From NCBI GenBank assembly GCA_029256185.1, contig JAQSYI010000024.1, positions 36,746-100,745 of the forward strand: a stretch of DNA of 64,000 nucleotides, written 5' to 3'. Origin of the DNA: Paenibacillaceae bacterium (GTDB lineage: Bacteria > Bacillota > Bacilli > Paenibacillales > NBRC-103111). Numbering within the stretch: position 1 is the first letter of the stretch; every line of letters begins with the position of its first letter. Shown here one piece after another: positions 1-9,800 of the stretch. The notes under the pieces were generated by a model. The model was not told the DNA's origin. It searched no databases and saw only the letters and a list, made by a program, of their open reading frames with translations. Made by a program: the position numbers and the translations under genes.

Positions 1-1089
1 GTCCTGGTTGTTGACGTTGTAGCAATAGGACACTTCGTCAAAGAGGGTTTGGCAGAAATCATGGATATCGCTGAATTTCCCCTCCATTTGCTGCCAATCC
101 AAGAGGGAGAAATCCGCCGTCTTTATTTGGGAGGAGGATGTCAGTTCCACATGCATCAGCAATTGATTCCAAACATAGCACAGATCCTCTGCAGAAAAGC
201 CGCTTTCCTTCCAGAGCGCGGGGATAGTCCCGATCAGCGTCTGAAACCGGACCAGGTGTCCATTCTCCAGCAGATGAATCGCCCTGGCGAGAAAAGTGTT
301 CATTTTGGCTGTCTGCCGGGGGGAATATTTGAAAACGCATTCATCTTTTATAATAAACGAAGTGGCCGCAGCAATGGCTGCCTGCTCCGCCAACAGCGGC
401 AATTGGTGAAACTGCTCGGCGGCCATGCTTAGCCCGATTATGTCCGGGCCTGAATACCGCATCAGCGTGGCAGTGGCCTCCTGCTCGCAATTGATAATGA
501 CATAACGGCGTCTCGCGGTCAAAAGAGTGGCGTAATCCGCAGCAGGCATATGATCCAGCACCTCTTTCACATCATGCTCCGCCGCTCCGGAGAACTGGAT
601 GACCTGATACAACTTGCGGCCGGAAGGAAGTCCCAAGGCAGCAGCGCTTTTACCCTCCATACTGTTTCCGTTGCCGATCAAGTCCAGGAGCGCCTGCATT
701 TTTTGTTGCTTTTTGTAATCCAGCTTCTTCTTTAGCCGCTCCAGCAAAGGGTCGGTGGTATCCTCGTCAATGGGCTTTAAGCAATAATCGAAGGCGCCGT
801 GCTGGATGGCCTGCTGGGCATACTCAAATTCACTGAAGCCGCTGATAATAATCACCTCAATGTCCAGCTCCAGACGCCTGAGCTCCTTGATCAGCTCCAT
901 TCCGTTCATGCCCGGCATGCAAATATCCGTAAACACCACATCCGGCTTTCCCGTCTTAATGGCGGCCAACGCCTCTGCCGCGCTTGAATAAGCACCGTCT
1001 ATCATAAAGCTGTAATTTTCCCAATTAAAGGTTTGTTGAATGCCCATTAGCGTCCAATACTCATCATCCACCAGTACAGCTTTGTACAT
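1..1089 (-). CDS. YesN-type response regulator, N-terminal 363 residues (runs off window)
   Basis: The reading frame is open from an ATG at 1089 to the window edge, so the C-terminus is missing. The first ~120 residues form a receiver domain: paired acidic residues in VDDEYW, the phospho-acceptor Asp in DVVFTDICMPGMNG, and the conserved Lys in CLKPID. After it comes a ~240-residue linker typical of YesN-like regulators. The expected AraC-type DNA-binding domain would lie before base 1. A G-rich Shine-Dalgarno stretch precedes the ATG. It sits just downstream of a sugar importer on the same strand and probably controls it together with a YesM-type kinase outside the window. The receiver is clear; the AraC tail is inferred from the family. 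Confidence 0.88.
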   Translation of the reverse strand, partial: MYKAVLVDDEYWTLMGIQQTFNWENYSFMIDGAYSSAAEALAAIKTGKPDVVFTDICMPGMNGMELIKELRRLELDIEVIIISGFSEFEYAQQAIQHGAFDYCLKPIDEDTTDPLLERLKKKLDYKKQQKMQALLDLIGNGNSMEGKSAAALGLPSGRKLYQVIQFSGAAEHDVKEVLDHMPAADYATLLTARRRYVIINCEQEATATLMRYSGPDIIGLSMAAEQFHQLPLLAEQAAIAAATSFIIKDECVFKYSPRQTAKMNTFLARAIHLLENGHLVRFQTLIGTIPALWKESGFSAEDLCYVWNQLLMHVELTSSSQIKTADFSLLDWQQMEGKFSDIHDFCQTLFDEVSYCYNVNNQD

Positions 1090-1156
1090 TTCAAGCCCCC
1101 CCGGCCATTTTCCGGCATGCAGCTTCATTCGCCGCCGAATGCTGTCTGTCTCCTAG

Positions 1157-1162
1157 ATTATA
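1157..1162 (-). promoter_or_regulatory. Candidate -10 box for the response regulator gene
   Basis: The minus strand reads TATAAT about 70 bp upstream of the response regulator start and downstream of the terminator-like hairpin. No convincing -35 box stands at 16-18 bp, so this is only a possible separate promoter. Confidence 0.3.
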
Positions 1163-1184
1163 ATCCTTTTGACAAATGAAATCA

Positions 1185-1215
1185 GCAAAAGAAACCCTGT
1201 TCAGGTTTCTTTTGC
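1185..1215 (-). terminator. Hairpin terminator after the binding-protein gene
   Basis: A perfect 12-bp inverted repeat (GCAAAAGAAACC / GGTTTCTTTTGC) with a 7-nt loop lies 26 bp beyond the stop codon of the solute-binding protein. It is A/T-rich on both outer flanks but lacks a long uninterrupted T-run. It may separate or reduce transcription into the response regulator gene. Confidence 0.6.
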
Positions 1216-1240
1216 CGTTTGAACGATGGAGATGTTGAAG

Positions 1241-2914
1241 CTACTTTAACTTTACATTGGCATTCAGCTCGTCAATGGCGGGCTGCACTTCCTTGGCCTT
1301 TTGTGCAACCCACTTCTGCCAATCCCCTTCAATGTCCTTGGAAGACATAAGCTCGGCAATCTTCTCATAAATGGATGCTTCAAGACCTGCCGTTGCTGCA
1401 GCATACTTAGCCGATGTGAAATAAGCGAAATCGGCATTGAGCGGAATAGGCTTAGTGAAGCTGGGGTCGGTAACATACTTATAAGCCTGAAGCGCGCCTG
1501 CCCTGGTTTCCTCAGGGTTGGCCGGACTCAGCAATGCAAACCCGTCCCAGGAAGTGGCCGGACGGCTCCACGGCCATGTGGATGAAGACGGATAAGGAAT
1601 AACATAATTTCCGTTTTTATCCTTCTTCCACTTGTGTACAACCTTGCCACTGGCATCATAATCCCAGTCAACACCTTTAATGCCGTAGGTGCGGAAGTTA
1701 TAGCCTTCATCAGTAACAAGATAATCGAGAACGGCTTGCCATCTTTCGGCTTTTTTATCAGAGAGCTTGTAGCTCATTGCGGTCTGGGACCACATATCCG
1801 CCGCTTGCCATACATTCAGCTTTCCATCAGGGCCCTTGACAGTCGCCCAGCCCACTGCATCCACACCGACAATACCCGGATTGGCGGCTTCCAACGGCTT
1901 AATAAAGTCATTGCTCCAGGAGGTTACCCCTACATTGCTGCCGGTGACGGCAAATAATCGGTTGGCGGCAAAATTGTTCTTGTAATCCTCCGCCTTCACC
2001 ATCGGCTGGTCAGCCCAGATGTAGCCTGCATCGTAAAATTCCTTTACCTTCTTAACAGCTTCCAGGCTTTCCGGCAGAGTCGGACCCCATACCCATGAGC
2101 CGTTGCTTTCCTGCTTGAATGTCAGCAAATACGGCGAATAGGCATAGCCGGTAATGTATTTCGGGAATTGCCATAATGAGGGAGCCATAATGCCAATAGT
2201 GTTGCCGGCGCCGTTTTTGCCCGGATCTTGCTTGATAACAGCGTCTACAAGCTTCCACCACTCATCCCAGGTATAAAGGTCCCCTTCCTTATACAATCCG
2301 ACAGCCTTCGCCCAGTCCTTGCGGTACATATATCCGTGCGCCTGAGCAAAGTCATATTGGGACATGTCCATCATGGACGGCCAAGCATAAAGCTTGCCAT
2401 TAACCTCATACTTCTTGCCAATGCCCATTTTTTCATAGTTTTTAGTCAAATTAGGGTATTTGTCTAAATTGTAAGGCTTAAACAGACCCGCATCCACCCA
2501 AGCCAAGTATTCACTGTACCTGGAAGCGGCAACGTCAAGGTAAATGATCTCGGGCGCTGAATCCGAATTCAGCCAAATCCGGGTCTGTTCAACATTATTG
2601 CTCCATGTCAGCGGCCACCATTCAAAATCGATGTTGAATTTTTCCTTCAGCCATTTCAAATTGGCAGACTCCGAGCCATCTTCGTTAAGTCCTGCCTTAT
2701 CTGCATTTACCGAGCTCATGGTAAAGACGATTTTTTCCTTGTAGGGATTCTCTTCAACAGGCGTGCTTGTTGTGCCGGCTGCTGCCGATGGAGCAGTCGA
2801 TGCTTTTGTCTCGGAATCATCCTTGCTGCACGCGCTGAGGACGCTTGCCCCCATTGAAAGCGCTAACGGAATAAGTAGCAATTTGCGTGCGCTTTTCCTG
2901 CTTGAACCTTTCAT
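1241..2914 (-). CDS. Extracellular solute-binding lipoprotein of a carbohydrate ABC importer
   Basis: I place the start at the ATG at 2914, which has AAGGGGGA nine bases upstream; the open frame extends 21 codons further without such a site. The 557-residue product begins with a charged stretch, a hydrophobic segment and a lipobox (LSAC, Cys29), so it should be lipid-anchored on the outer face of the membrane. Length and architecture match the long LplA/YtcQ-type binding proteins that pair with LplB/LplC-like permeases, which lie directly upstream. The ligand cannot be read from sequence; an oligosaccharide is likely. No ATPase gene accompanies the importer. Confidence 0.88.
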   Translation of the reverse strand: MKGSSRKSARKLLLIPLALSMGASVLSACSKDDSETKASTAPSAAAGTTSTPVEENPYKEKIVFTMSSVNADKAGLNEDGSESANLKWLKEKFNIDFEWWPLTWSNNVEQTRIWLNSDSAPEIIYLDVAASRYSEYLAWVDAGLFKPYNLDKYPNLTKNYEKMGIGKKYEVNGKLYAWPSMMDMSQYDFAQAHGYMYRKDWAKAVGLYKEGDLYTWDEWWKLVDAVIKQDPGKNGAGNTIGIMAPSLWQFPKYITGYAYSPYLLTFKQESNGSWVWGPTLPESLEAVKKVKEFYDAGYIWADQPMVKAEDYKNNFAANRLFAVTGSNVGVTSWSNDFIKPLEAANPGIVGVDAVGWATVKGPDGKLNVWQAADMWSQTAMSYKLSDKKAERWQAVLDYLVTDEGYNFRTYGIKGVDWDYDASGKVVHKWKKDKNGNYVIPYPSSSTWPWSRPATSWDGFALLSPANPEETRAGALQAYKYVTDPSFTKPIPLNADFAYFTSAKYAAATAGLEASIYEKIAELMSSKDIEGDWQKWVAQKAKEVQPAIDELNANVKLK

Positions 2915-2957
2915 CTGAATATTCCCCCTTAATGAATGATTATACCTTAAAACCCGC

Positions 2958-3854
2958 TTAACCTTTGATTCCGCCAAGAGTCAGTCCTTTTACGAAATAC
3001 TTCTGCAGGAACGGGTAAAGTATAGCTACCGGAATGATCGTAACGATAACCGCAGCCATCTGGATTCCCTGCGCAAACACGGTTGGTCTTGCGCTTTCCG
3101 GCATCTGATTGGTAATCGTGGCGGTGGAAGCAATCATATTGCGGATAAGCAGCTGCACCGGCCATTTATCCACCGACCTCATGTACAGCATGCCGTGATA
3201 CCATTCGTTCCAGCGGTCAACACTGTAATAAAGCCCGATAGTAGCCAACATGGGCATGGACAGAGGCAAAAATACCTTCCACAAAATTGTAAACTCGCCG
3301 GCGCCGTCCAGACGTGCCGCTTCCTCCAATTCAATGGGGATGGTATAGAAGTAGCTGCGCATAATCATCATATTCATGATGCCAATACCCACCGGCAGAA
3401 TCATGGCAGCATAGCTGTCGATCAGACCCAGATTTTTGACCAAAAGGAACGAGGGAATCAACCCTCCCTGGAAGAACATGGTGAAGACAACGAGAAAATT
3501 GACAATGCTGCGGCCGGGAATAGGCTTGGATAGCACATAGGCCATGGTTACGGTAAGAAACAGATTATAAGCCACACCAAAAACCAAAATAATGAACGTT
3601 GTTTTAAAGCCTGTAATGAGCGTTGACCAACTAAGAATGAACTTGTAGGAGGAAAAATCAAATGCCGGCGGATACAGCATAAAGGGCTCCCGGACATAAA
3701 CCGACATGGGCACAATCGAGACCAGTACGCTGTTGTAGAACGGATACAGAACAATAATGCCCCATACAACAAGCACGCTAATGATTCCAATTTGGCTGAT
3801 ATCAACCTTACGCCTGGATCGAAGTGGCGGTTGTGCCGCAAGTGTGCTTTTCAT
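2958..3854 (-). CDS. Carbohydrate ABC transporter permease, LplC/YtcP-like
   Basis: The 298-residue product is an inner-membrane permease with about six hydrophobic segments. A binding-protein-dependent transport motif is visible (EEAARLDGAGEF, then LPLSMPMLA); this cytoplasmic loop docks on the ATPase. The start at 3854 follows AAGGAGG. The gene lies 10 bp downstream of its partner permease and 43 bp upstream of the binding protein, so the three form one transcription unit. It is assigned to the second-permease (MalG-side) position because of its order and the C-terminal FVKGLTLGGIKG ending common in this group. Confidence 0.9.
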   Translation of the reverse strand: MKSTLAAQPPLRSRRKVDISQIGIISVLVVWGIIVLYPFYNSVLVSIVPMSVYVREPFMLYPPAFDFSSYKFILSWSTLITGFKTTFIILVFGVAYNLFLTVTMAYVLSKPIPGRSIVNFLVVFTMFFQGGLIPSFLLVKNLGLIDSYAAMILPVGIGIMNMMIMRSYFYTIPIELEEAARLDGAGEFTILWKVFLPLSMPMLATIGLYYSVDRWNEWYHGMLYMRSVDKWPVQLLIRNMIASTATITNQMPESARPTVFAQGIQMAAVIVTIIPVAILYPFLQKYFVKGLTLGGIKG

Positions 3855-3864
3855 AACGGCCTCC

Positions 3865-4848
3865 TTAAATAATTTTCGATTCGGCGCTCATCTTGCCCAC
3901 AACGAAATTGGCAATCAGCAGCAATGCGCAGTTGATAACGCCCTTGAAAAGCCCCAGCGCCGTGCTTAACCCATAGTCGGCAGCCTGCATGAAGCTGATG
4001 CGGTAAATGTAGGTGTCGATAATATCCGCGCTCTGGTAGACGGTGGGATTGTACATGTTGAACACCTGATCAAAACCGGCGTCCATAGCATGACCAATGG
4101 ACAGCAGCAGCAAGATGGCAGCCACGTTTTTTAAGGAAGGCAAGGTAATGAACAGCGCTTTCTGAAAGCGGGTGGCGCCGTCTATGGTTGCGCTCTCATA
4201 TTGGGACTGGTCGATTCCGGCAATCGCGGCCATGTAAATAATGCAGCTCCAGCCGGCTTCCTTCCATATCTGGGTGGTTACCAGCAAAACCCGGAAAATG
4301 CCTCCATCATTCAGAAATTTTACATTTTCGCCTCCCAGCTGGTCAATCAAGCCGTTTACGGCTCCACTGCTGGCGAATAGGTTCATCATAATGGCGCTGA
4401 TGGTGACCCAGGAAAGAAAGTGCGGCAGCGTGTATACAATTTGCAAGGTTCTGCCTAATTTTCTGCCTACTTCATTAATCAGAATCGCCAGTATAATAGG
4501 AACCGGAAAAAAAGTAATTGTCTTCAGCAAAGAAATAATAATTGTATTATTGAAAGCACCCCAAAACTCTGTGCGGGCGAATAGCTTGTTAAAGTTCGCA
4601 AGCCCTACCCAGTCGCTTCCGGTAATACCCTTTCCGATGTTATAGCTTTTGAACGCCAGCTGTATGCCGTACATCGGAACATAAGCGAAGACGATAAAGA
4701 AGGCAACCCCGAAAATCAACATGGGATATAAATAGCGGTAACGCCTTATTTCGCGGTATAATTCCCTTCTTTTTCGCTCCCTTTCCGCTTTTCTCCCGTC
4801 TTTCTCTGAAGCGTTTACAACTCTAGCGGCTAGAGACATCGTATTCAC
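3865..4848 (-). CDS. Carbohydrate ABC transporter permease, LplB-like
   Basis: The 327-residue product has a cytoplasmic charged N-terminus (~40 residues) and then about six membrane segments. The permease coupling loop reads YESATIDGATRFQKALFITLP. GAGGAGGTG stands before the ATG at 4848. It is the first gene of the importer operon. A sequence close to a catabolite-responsive element lies inside its first codons (minus strand TGTAAACGCTTCAG, 4806-4819, 12 of 14 consensus positions), which could lower transcription when preferred sugars are present; that is inference. Confidence 0.9.
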   Translation of the reverse strand: MNTMSLAARVVNASEKDGRKAERERKRRELYREIRRYRYLYPMLIFGVAFFIVFAYVPMYGIQLAFKSYNIGKGITGSDWVGLANFNKLFARTEFWGAFNNTIIISLLKTITFFPVPIILAILINEVGRKLGRTLQIVYTLPHFLSWVTISAIMMNLFASSGAVNGLIDQLGGENVKFLNDGGIFRVLLVTTQIWKEAGWSCIIYMAAIAGIDQSQYESATIDGATRFQKALFITLPSLKNVAAILLLLSIGHAMDAGFDQVFNMYNPTVYQSADIIDTYIYRISFMQAADYGLSTALGLFKGVINCALLLIANFVVGKMSAESKII

Positions 4849-4865
4849 CTCCTCTTGTTAATTAA

Positions 4866-4871
4866 ATTATA
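4866..4871 (-). promoter_or_regulatory. Candidate -10 box upstream of the LplB/LplC importer operon
   Basis: The minus strand reads TATAAT 18 bp before the first permease start codon, with no good -35 partner. An activator-dependent promoter would fit a YesN-type regulator. The position is rather close to the ribosome site, so confidence is low. Confidence 0.3.
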
Positions 4872-4975
4872 ATGTCCCATGTTGAGAAGAGGTATATCTT
4901 CAGATTAGTGTTTTTGGTATTAAAAACAGTATTCTGGCGCATGCCGTTTAAGGTCTCGATTATCCCACTATGAGA

Positions 4976-6724
4976 CTACTGCTGATTATAGATCCGGTAC
5001 AGGAACACAGCCGCTTCCGCGCGGGAAGCAAATCCCTGAGGATTGATGCTGCCCTTGTCCGTACCTTCGACCAGACCTGCCCGGACAAGTGCAGCCAGGC
5101 TCTCCGCAGCATATCCGGCAATATCTCCTTGATCGCTGAAAGCGTCGAGCACTCTGGTATCTGCGGGAATTTCCAGCTCCCTGTAAGCCTTCAACGCCCG
5201 GGCTGTCAGCGTCATCATATCCTGCCGGGAAATAAACGCTGCAGGAGCAAAAAGATTGTCCCCTATCCCATCGGAGATGCCCCGCTTTTTGGCAACGCCA
5301 ACCGCTTCATAGTAATAATCGCCGGGCTGAACGTCCACAAAATTACTTTCCAGGCTTGCTGTCAGTCCCAATGTCTTGACAAGGAGCAGCATGAAGTCGG
5401 CTCTGGTAATGTTGTTTGCCGGAGAATATAGATTATATCCGGTTCCATCGATAATGCCCTTGGATGCCAAAACTTCCGCGGCCTGCTTCGCCCAAGCATG
5501 ACTGCCCAGATCACTGAAGGCCTTCTGTACAAAGGCTGCAGCGTAATGGCTGAAGTGAGTGGTTGTGAATGTCACCGTTTGGCTTGCCGGATCATAACGG
5601 CCGCTGGGCACAGGGACCACATTCCCGTTCCCATCAATAAACCATGCGACAATATGTTCCGCATCAGCCAGTTCAGCCGCTGCAGGCTTGTAAGGGATAG
5701 CTACTGTTACCGTCGCCTCCGGATTGCTCCAGGATGCCGGTTCTCCGTCCAGCACCAGGCTAAGCCGGATCAGAGGCCTGCTGCCGATGGCGGCCTTCAC
5801 ATCATCCCGCAGAACCGTTTTATCGCCTTCGCTTATGGTAATGGAAACCTTCTTGCCATCTATTCCTGTCATGCCGGACAGCATGTTGTCAGGAATCGTG
5901 AAGCTTCCGCTGCCGGTGGCTACGGTCAGCTCCCCTCTCTTTACAGTACTTGCCAGCACGGAGGCCGGAAGTGTCAAGGTATAGGCATTCACGCCGGGAA
6001 TTGCTCCAACGGTGATAACAGAGGAAGCCCTGCTTGCAAACAGCTTGTAAGCGTCAGCTCCCAATTCTATGCCCGCATTGCCTGTCCGAAGATCCACTCG
6101 GACCGGAAGTTCATTGTTCGGAATACCCGTCCCTGATACGGTAGCCTTATATGACGATTGGCTTGACGGTCCGTTTGACGATCCGTTTGACGGTTCGTTG
6201 GTACTGCCGGCGGCGGCAAGCACGTTGATTCCGGCCTCCCTGACCGTGACCGGAAGCTTCTGTCCGTTGGCACTTGCCAATATAGCAGAGAGCTGCAACG
6301 GAGCATAGCCATCCGGGGCATTGTTTTTAATGGTAAAATCTACAGTCAACAACACACTTTCGCCGGTTTGAGCCCGTTTCTCCAAACTTGCGGCGGAAAA
6401 TTTCAGATACGACTTCCCGGCAATTACATGACCTTCCTTATAGAATCCGGCTAATATTTCCGTCGGCCTCACATTTGCTTCCTTCGTCTCCAGGCGGCTT
6501 CCATCATAAGAAATAAGGATTTGGAGACCTGACAAGTCCTTTACTTCGTCTATCCGCAAGCTTACGGCCACTGTTTCTCCCCGGTAGCCGCTTCCGCCCT
6601 GCAAAGAAACTGTCCTGTCGGCTTCCGTGCCGGCCAGCGCAACGGCGGACAACAGCCAAAAAAACGTCAGCATGAGAAAGACAGTTTTGACGGCTATTCC
6701 TTTCTTATCAATTAACAAAGACAT
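4976..6724 (-). CDS. Surface protein with one cohesin-like module and three SLH repeats
   Basis: The 582-residue product starts with a signal peptide (hydrophobic residues ~12-31). Residues ~36-170 look like a cohesin module: a beta-rich fold opening with GGSGYRGETVAVSLRID and containing LQILISYDGSRLE. A Ser/Asn/Gly-rich linker follows (~172-192), encoded by short repeats near 6156-6194. Next is an unassigned beta-rich region common in SLH proteins (~193-395). Three SLH repeats (~398-582) should hold the protein on the secondary cell-wall polymer. It is the last gene behind two dockerin-bearing enzymes, so it is a plausible surface anchor for them. The SLH part is certain; cohesin-dockerin pairing is inferred. 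Confidence 0.85.
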   Translation of the reverse strand: MSLLIDKKGIAVKTVFLMLTFFWLLSAVALAGTEADRTVSLQGGSGYRGETVAVSLRIDEVKDLSGLQILISYDGSRLETKEANVRPTEILAGFYKEGHVIAGKSYLKFSAASLEKRAQTGESVLLTVDFTIKNNAPDGYAPLQLSAILASANGQKLPVTVREAGINVLAAAGSTNEPSNGSSNGPSSQSSYKATVSGTGIPNNELPVRVDLRTGNAGIELGADAYKLFASRASSVITVGAIPGVNAYTLTLPASVLASTVKRGELTVATGSGSFTIPDNMLSGMTGIDGKKVSITISEGDKTVLRDDVKAAIGSRPLIRLSLVLDGEPASWSNPEATVTVAIPYKPAAAELADAEHIVAWFIDGNGNVVPVPSGRYDPASQTVTFTTTHFSHYAAAFVQKAFSDLGSHAWAKQAAEVLASKGIIDGTGYNLYSPANNITRADFMLLLVKTLGLTASLESNFVDVQPGDYYYEAVGVAKKRGISDGIGDNLFAPAAFISRQDMMTLTARALKAYRELEIPADTRVLDAFSDQGDIAGYAAESLAALVRAGLVEGTDKGSINPQGFASRAEAAVFLYRIYNQQ

Positions 6725-6771
6725 ATGATCATCATTCCCCCTTCAATCCCGCACATATCTTCGGAAATGAA

Positions 6772-6809
6772 CGGATTGCCCCGCATTTTCGGGAATGCAG
6801 GGCAATCCG
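6772..6809 (-). terminator. Hairpin between the GH50-like gene and the cohesin-SLH gene
   Basis: An imperfect inverted repeat (CGGATTGCCC ... GGGCAATCCG, extended by GCATT/AATGC with one mismatch) lies in the 113-bp gap. No T-run follows, so it may act as an mRNA processing or stability stem that sets unequal expression of the two genes rather than as a full terminator. Confidence 0.45.
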
Positions 6810-6837
6810 CCTACGCTTTGAGGTTATTCTGTACAGA

Positions 6838-9800
6838 TTATTGGGCCAAAGCCTTCTCCAGAATCAGGAGCACATCCTGGATATTCACGCTTGAATCGGC
6901 ATTGAGGTCCGCGGCTGCCAACTGCTGCGGATTGAGATCCACTCTCTCCACCGTATACCGGAGCACATGCAGCGCATCCTTATAAGTAACCCCGGGATTT
7001 CCATCCTCAAACACATCTCCCGGCAGAATCACCCGGTTCCGGTTATTATGTCCGGCTGCCGCTGCTCCGGCCAGGCCGTGGCTGTTGCGGACCGTAACCT
7101 CGACTTTCACATATTGGCCCGCCAAAGTCTCATCCACCAGCAGCGACCGGCCAGTTGCTCCGGCGATGGGGGTATAAGCTGCACCGTCTTCCGATACCAG
7201 CCATTGGAAAGAGGTTCCCTGTTCCGCTGCATCCCCTGGATCATGATAGGTGTAGACGGCAGTCAGCGTTTGACCGGCTACCGCTTCTCCCGAGAAGGAT
7301 ACATCGGAAGCGGAGGGGGCGGGTACCGCCGCCAGAACCGTAACCTTGCCGTTCGCCGCCGTTACGGGAATGGCAGCCTGCTCCACGCTGCCGTCGGAGG
7401 CCTCCGCATGGCTGACCACAATGGGGATTTCCGTCTGTTCCGCAGCATTCTCGCCAACCTTGAACGTAATGACGGCCGCTTCCATCTCCCCGGCTGTAAC
7501 GCCGTCTTCGCTGATTACTGCGAAGCGAACGGTTCCGGGAACAGCTGCATTGACCCCGCCCAGCAGATGATCGGGGAAGGAGATGGATTGATACTCAAGC
7601 TTGTTGGGGTCATAAGTCAGTGTAATTTCTGTACCTCCCAGATTGACGGCATTGGCCAGTTTCACCGGCACTTGTACCAAAGCGCCTGCAAAAGAGGCCG
7701 CATCGGCTACGGTGATTCCCAGAACGTTGTCCGCGCCATAGACGCCGGACAGAACCGCCCTTCCCCATTTCTCCCGGCTGGCCGAGTTGCCGTCCACGCC
7801 GCTCCACAGATATTGGGCATTGCGCCGCACGCTGGTGGTATCCTGGTAGCCGTTGTCGAATCCGATATCAAACCGGATTTCTTTGTTCACTGCCGAATTC
7901 GTGAAGTCAATATTCAGATCTGCCAGCTTGACTGCCGCTTCCATAGTGTAGCCAGTCTCCGTGGCGGTTACCGCCCTCTGGATAAGCGGCTGATCGGGAC
8001 GGCTGTTGGCCCAATTGAAGCCGCGGGTGCCTGCCCCCGGGGTAACGGTTGAAGCGACCAGCAGTTGGGTGTCTCTTGGCAGAATACCTCCTGAGGCTTC
8101 AATTTTGTATGGGCCGATAAACAGCTCCAGGCCGTCCCCGTTCCAGATACTTCCGTCAGCTGCACCTGCATTCAACGGTGTGGGATCATCCACATCGGCG
8201 AAGATATACAGCTGCTCATCGTCCCAGGCAAGGCTGATCTCTGCTCCCCAGCCTTCATTGGGCACGCCCAGCACACGGTTGGTATCCGTCAGGCTGATGA
8301 CTTCCCCGGCGGGCCAGGAAGCGTCCTTGACCCCGTCCACGGTAATGGACCCGGCGGCCTTGGCAATCGAAGCGACCTTGCCGCTTTGATCCTGCCCGGC
8401 GTAATCCAGGAAGGTGTATGGCTCCTGCTCTCCAGTCACAATATCGTAGATATGGTAATTGGTTTCCATGATATAGCTCATAAGCTCTTTGTACGGCCGG
8501 TCGGTCACATCCACGAAGCCGATGCCGAAGGCTTCGCCGCTGAAGCCCTCAAAGTAGCGTCCCGTCGGCGATTGGTCCAGATTGGCGAACCATTGGGCGC
8601 CCACCACTAGTCCGGATGCAGCCGCTTTCTCTACATAATGCCTGTAGGACTTGCCCTTATCCGCTTCGCTCGAAACGGCCTTGACCCCGCCGCCGAGACC
8701 TCTGGAGGGCTCTCCGTAATGGAACTCGGTAATCATGACCGGCTTGCCGCCCGCCAGATCAACCATGGATTGGAGACGGTCCAGATCGGGATCATAGGTG
8801 TAGTAATTGTACGACAGAACATCCACATACTTGCCTTGCACCCGGGCGATAATGTCCCGCAGGTCCGAGTTGTTGGCCACATTCGCATACAACCGGTCGC
8901 CCAGCAGCATATGATTGGTATTGACCTTGCGGAATTCCTCGGACATGATCTGGAAGTACTTGTCGAGCCATAGCTCAAAGAAATTCAGCATATCGTCGTA
9001 TGCATCATCTGTCTTAATGGACAGCGCGGCTTCGCCCAGTGCGGCAAATCCGGCATAATTGCCGTTCCAGGCAGTGTTAAATGCTTCAATGGTTCCGTAT
9101 TTTTCCTCCAGGAAGGCTACCAGCGCACCCTTGGTGGCCGTAGCGCTTGCTTTTGCCTCCATTACCTGCTTGGTAAAATTATGATAGGGGATTTCATTGC
9201 CGAAGAAGTACCCGATATTATTGGGATCACCTGAACGGGTACTGGCTTCTCCGTTTGTCATGATGGCTGCGGCAGCTTCCCGCGCCCCTTCCTTGAAGGC
9301 GTCGAAGAAATTGCCGGCGCCGAAGCGGAAGCCCGTGCTGGGCGGGTCGATAAACCGGACCTGCGGAATTTTCGGGCCGCCTGCGGGAGGATTGGAGGTA
9401 TCTGCTCCGAATCCGCCGGCGCTGTTGAAGCCCCATTTCAGCAGCCGGGCAACGTCCAGCTTGTAGAAGTCGTTGGAGTTGAAGGGCTTCTCGTACTTTT
9501 CGATATAGTTGGTGATGTAATGGGAATAATGGTCCTTGATCCCGTTGCGGAAGGCGGTGTCATACTTGCCCGTTCCGCCTTGATATGCCGGCAGCCACTC
9601 GTAAATCTCCTCTCTTCCCGTTACCAGCGTGTAGGTGCCGCCGGTTGCAGCCGTGCTGTTGGCGGCTATGCTGAAGTACAGGTTACCCAACGGGTCGACC
9701 ATGGCGTATTCCAATTCACCGTCATTGTCGATATCGGCCCTTTGAATGTTGAAGAAGCCCTTGGCCGCAAGTCCATACTGCTCCTTGCTTCCCGGCAGAC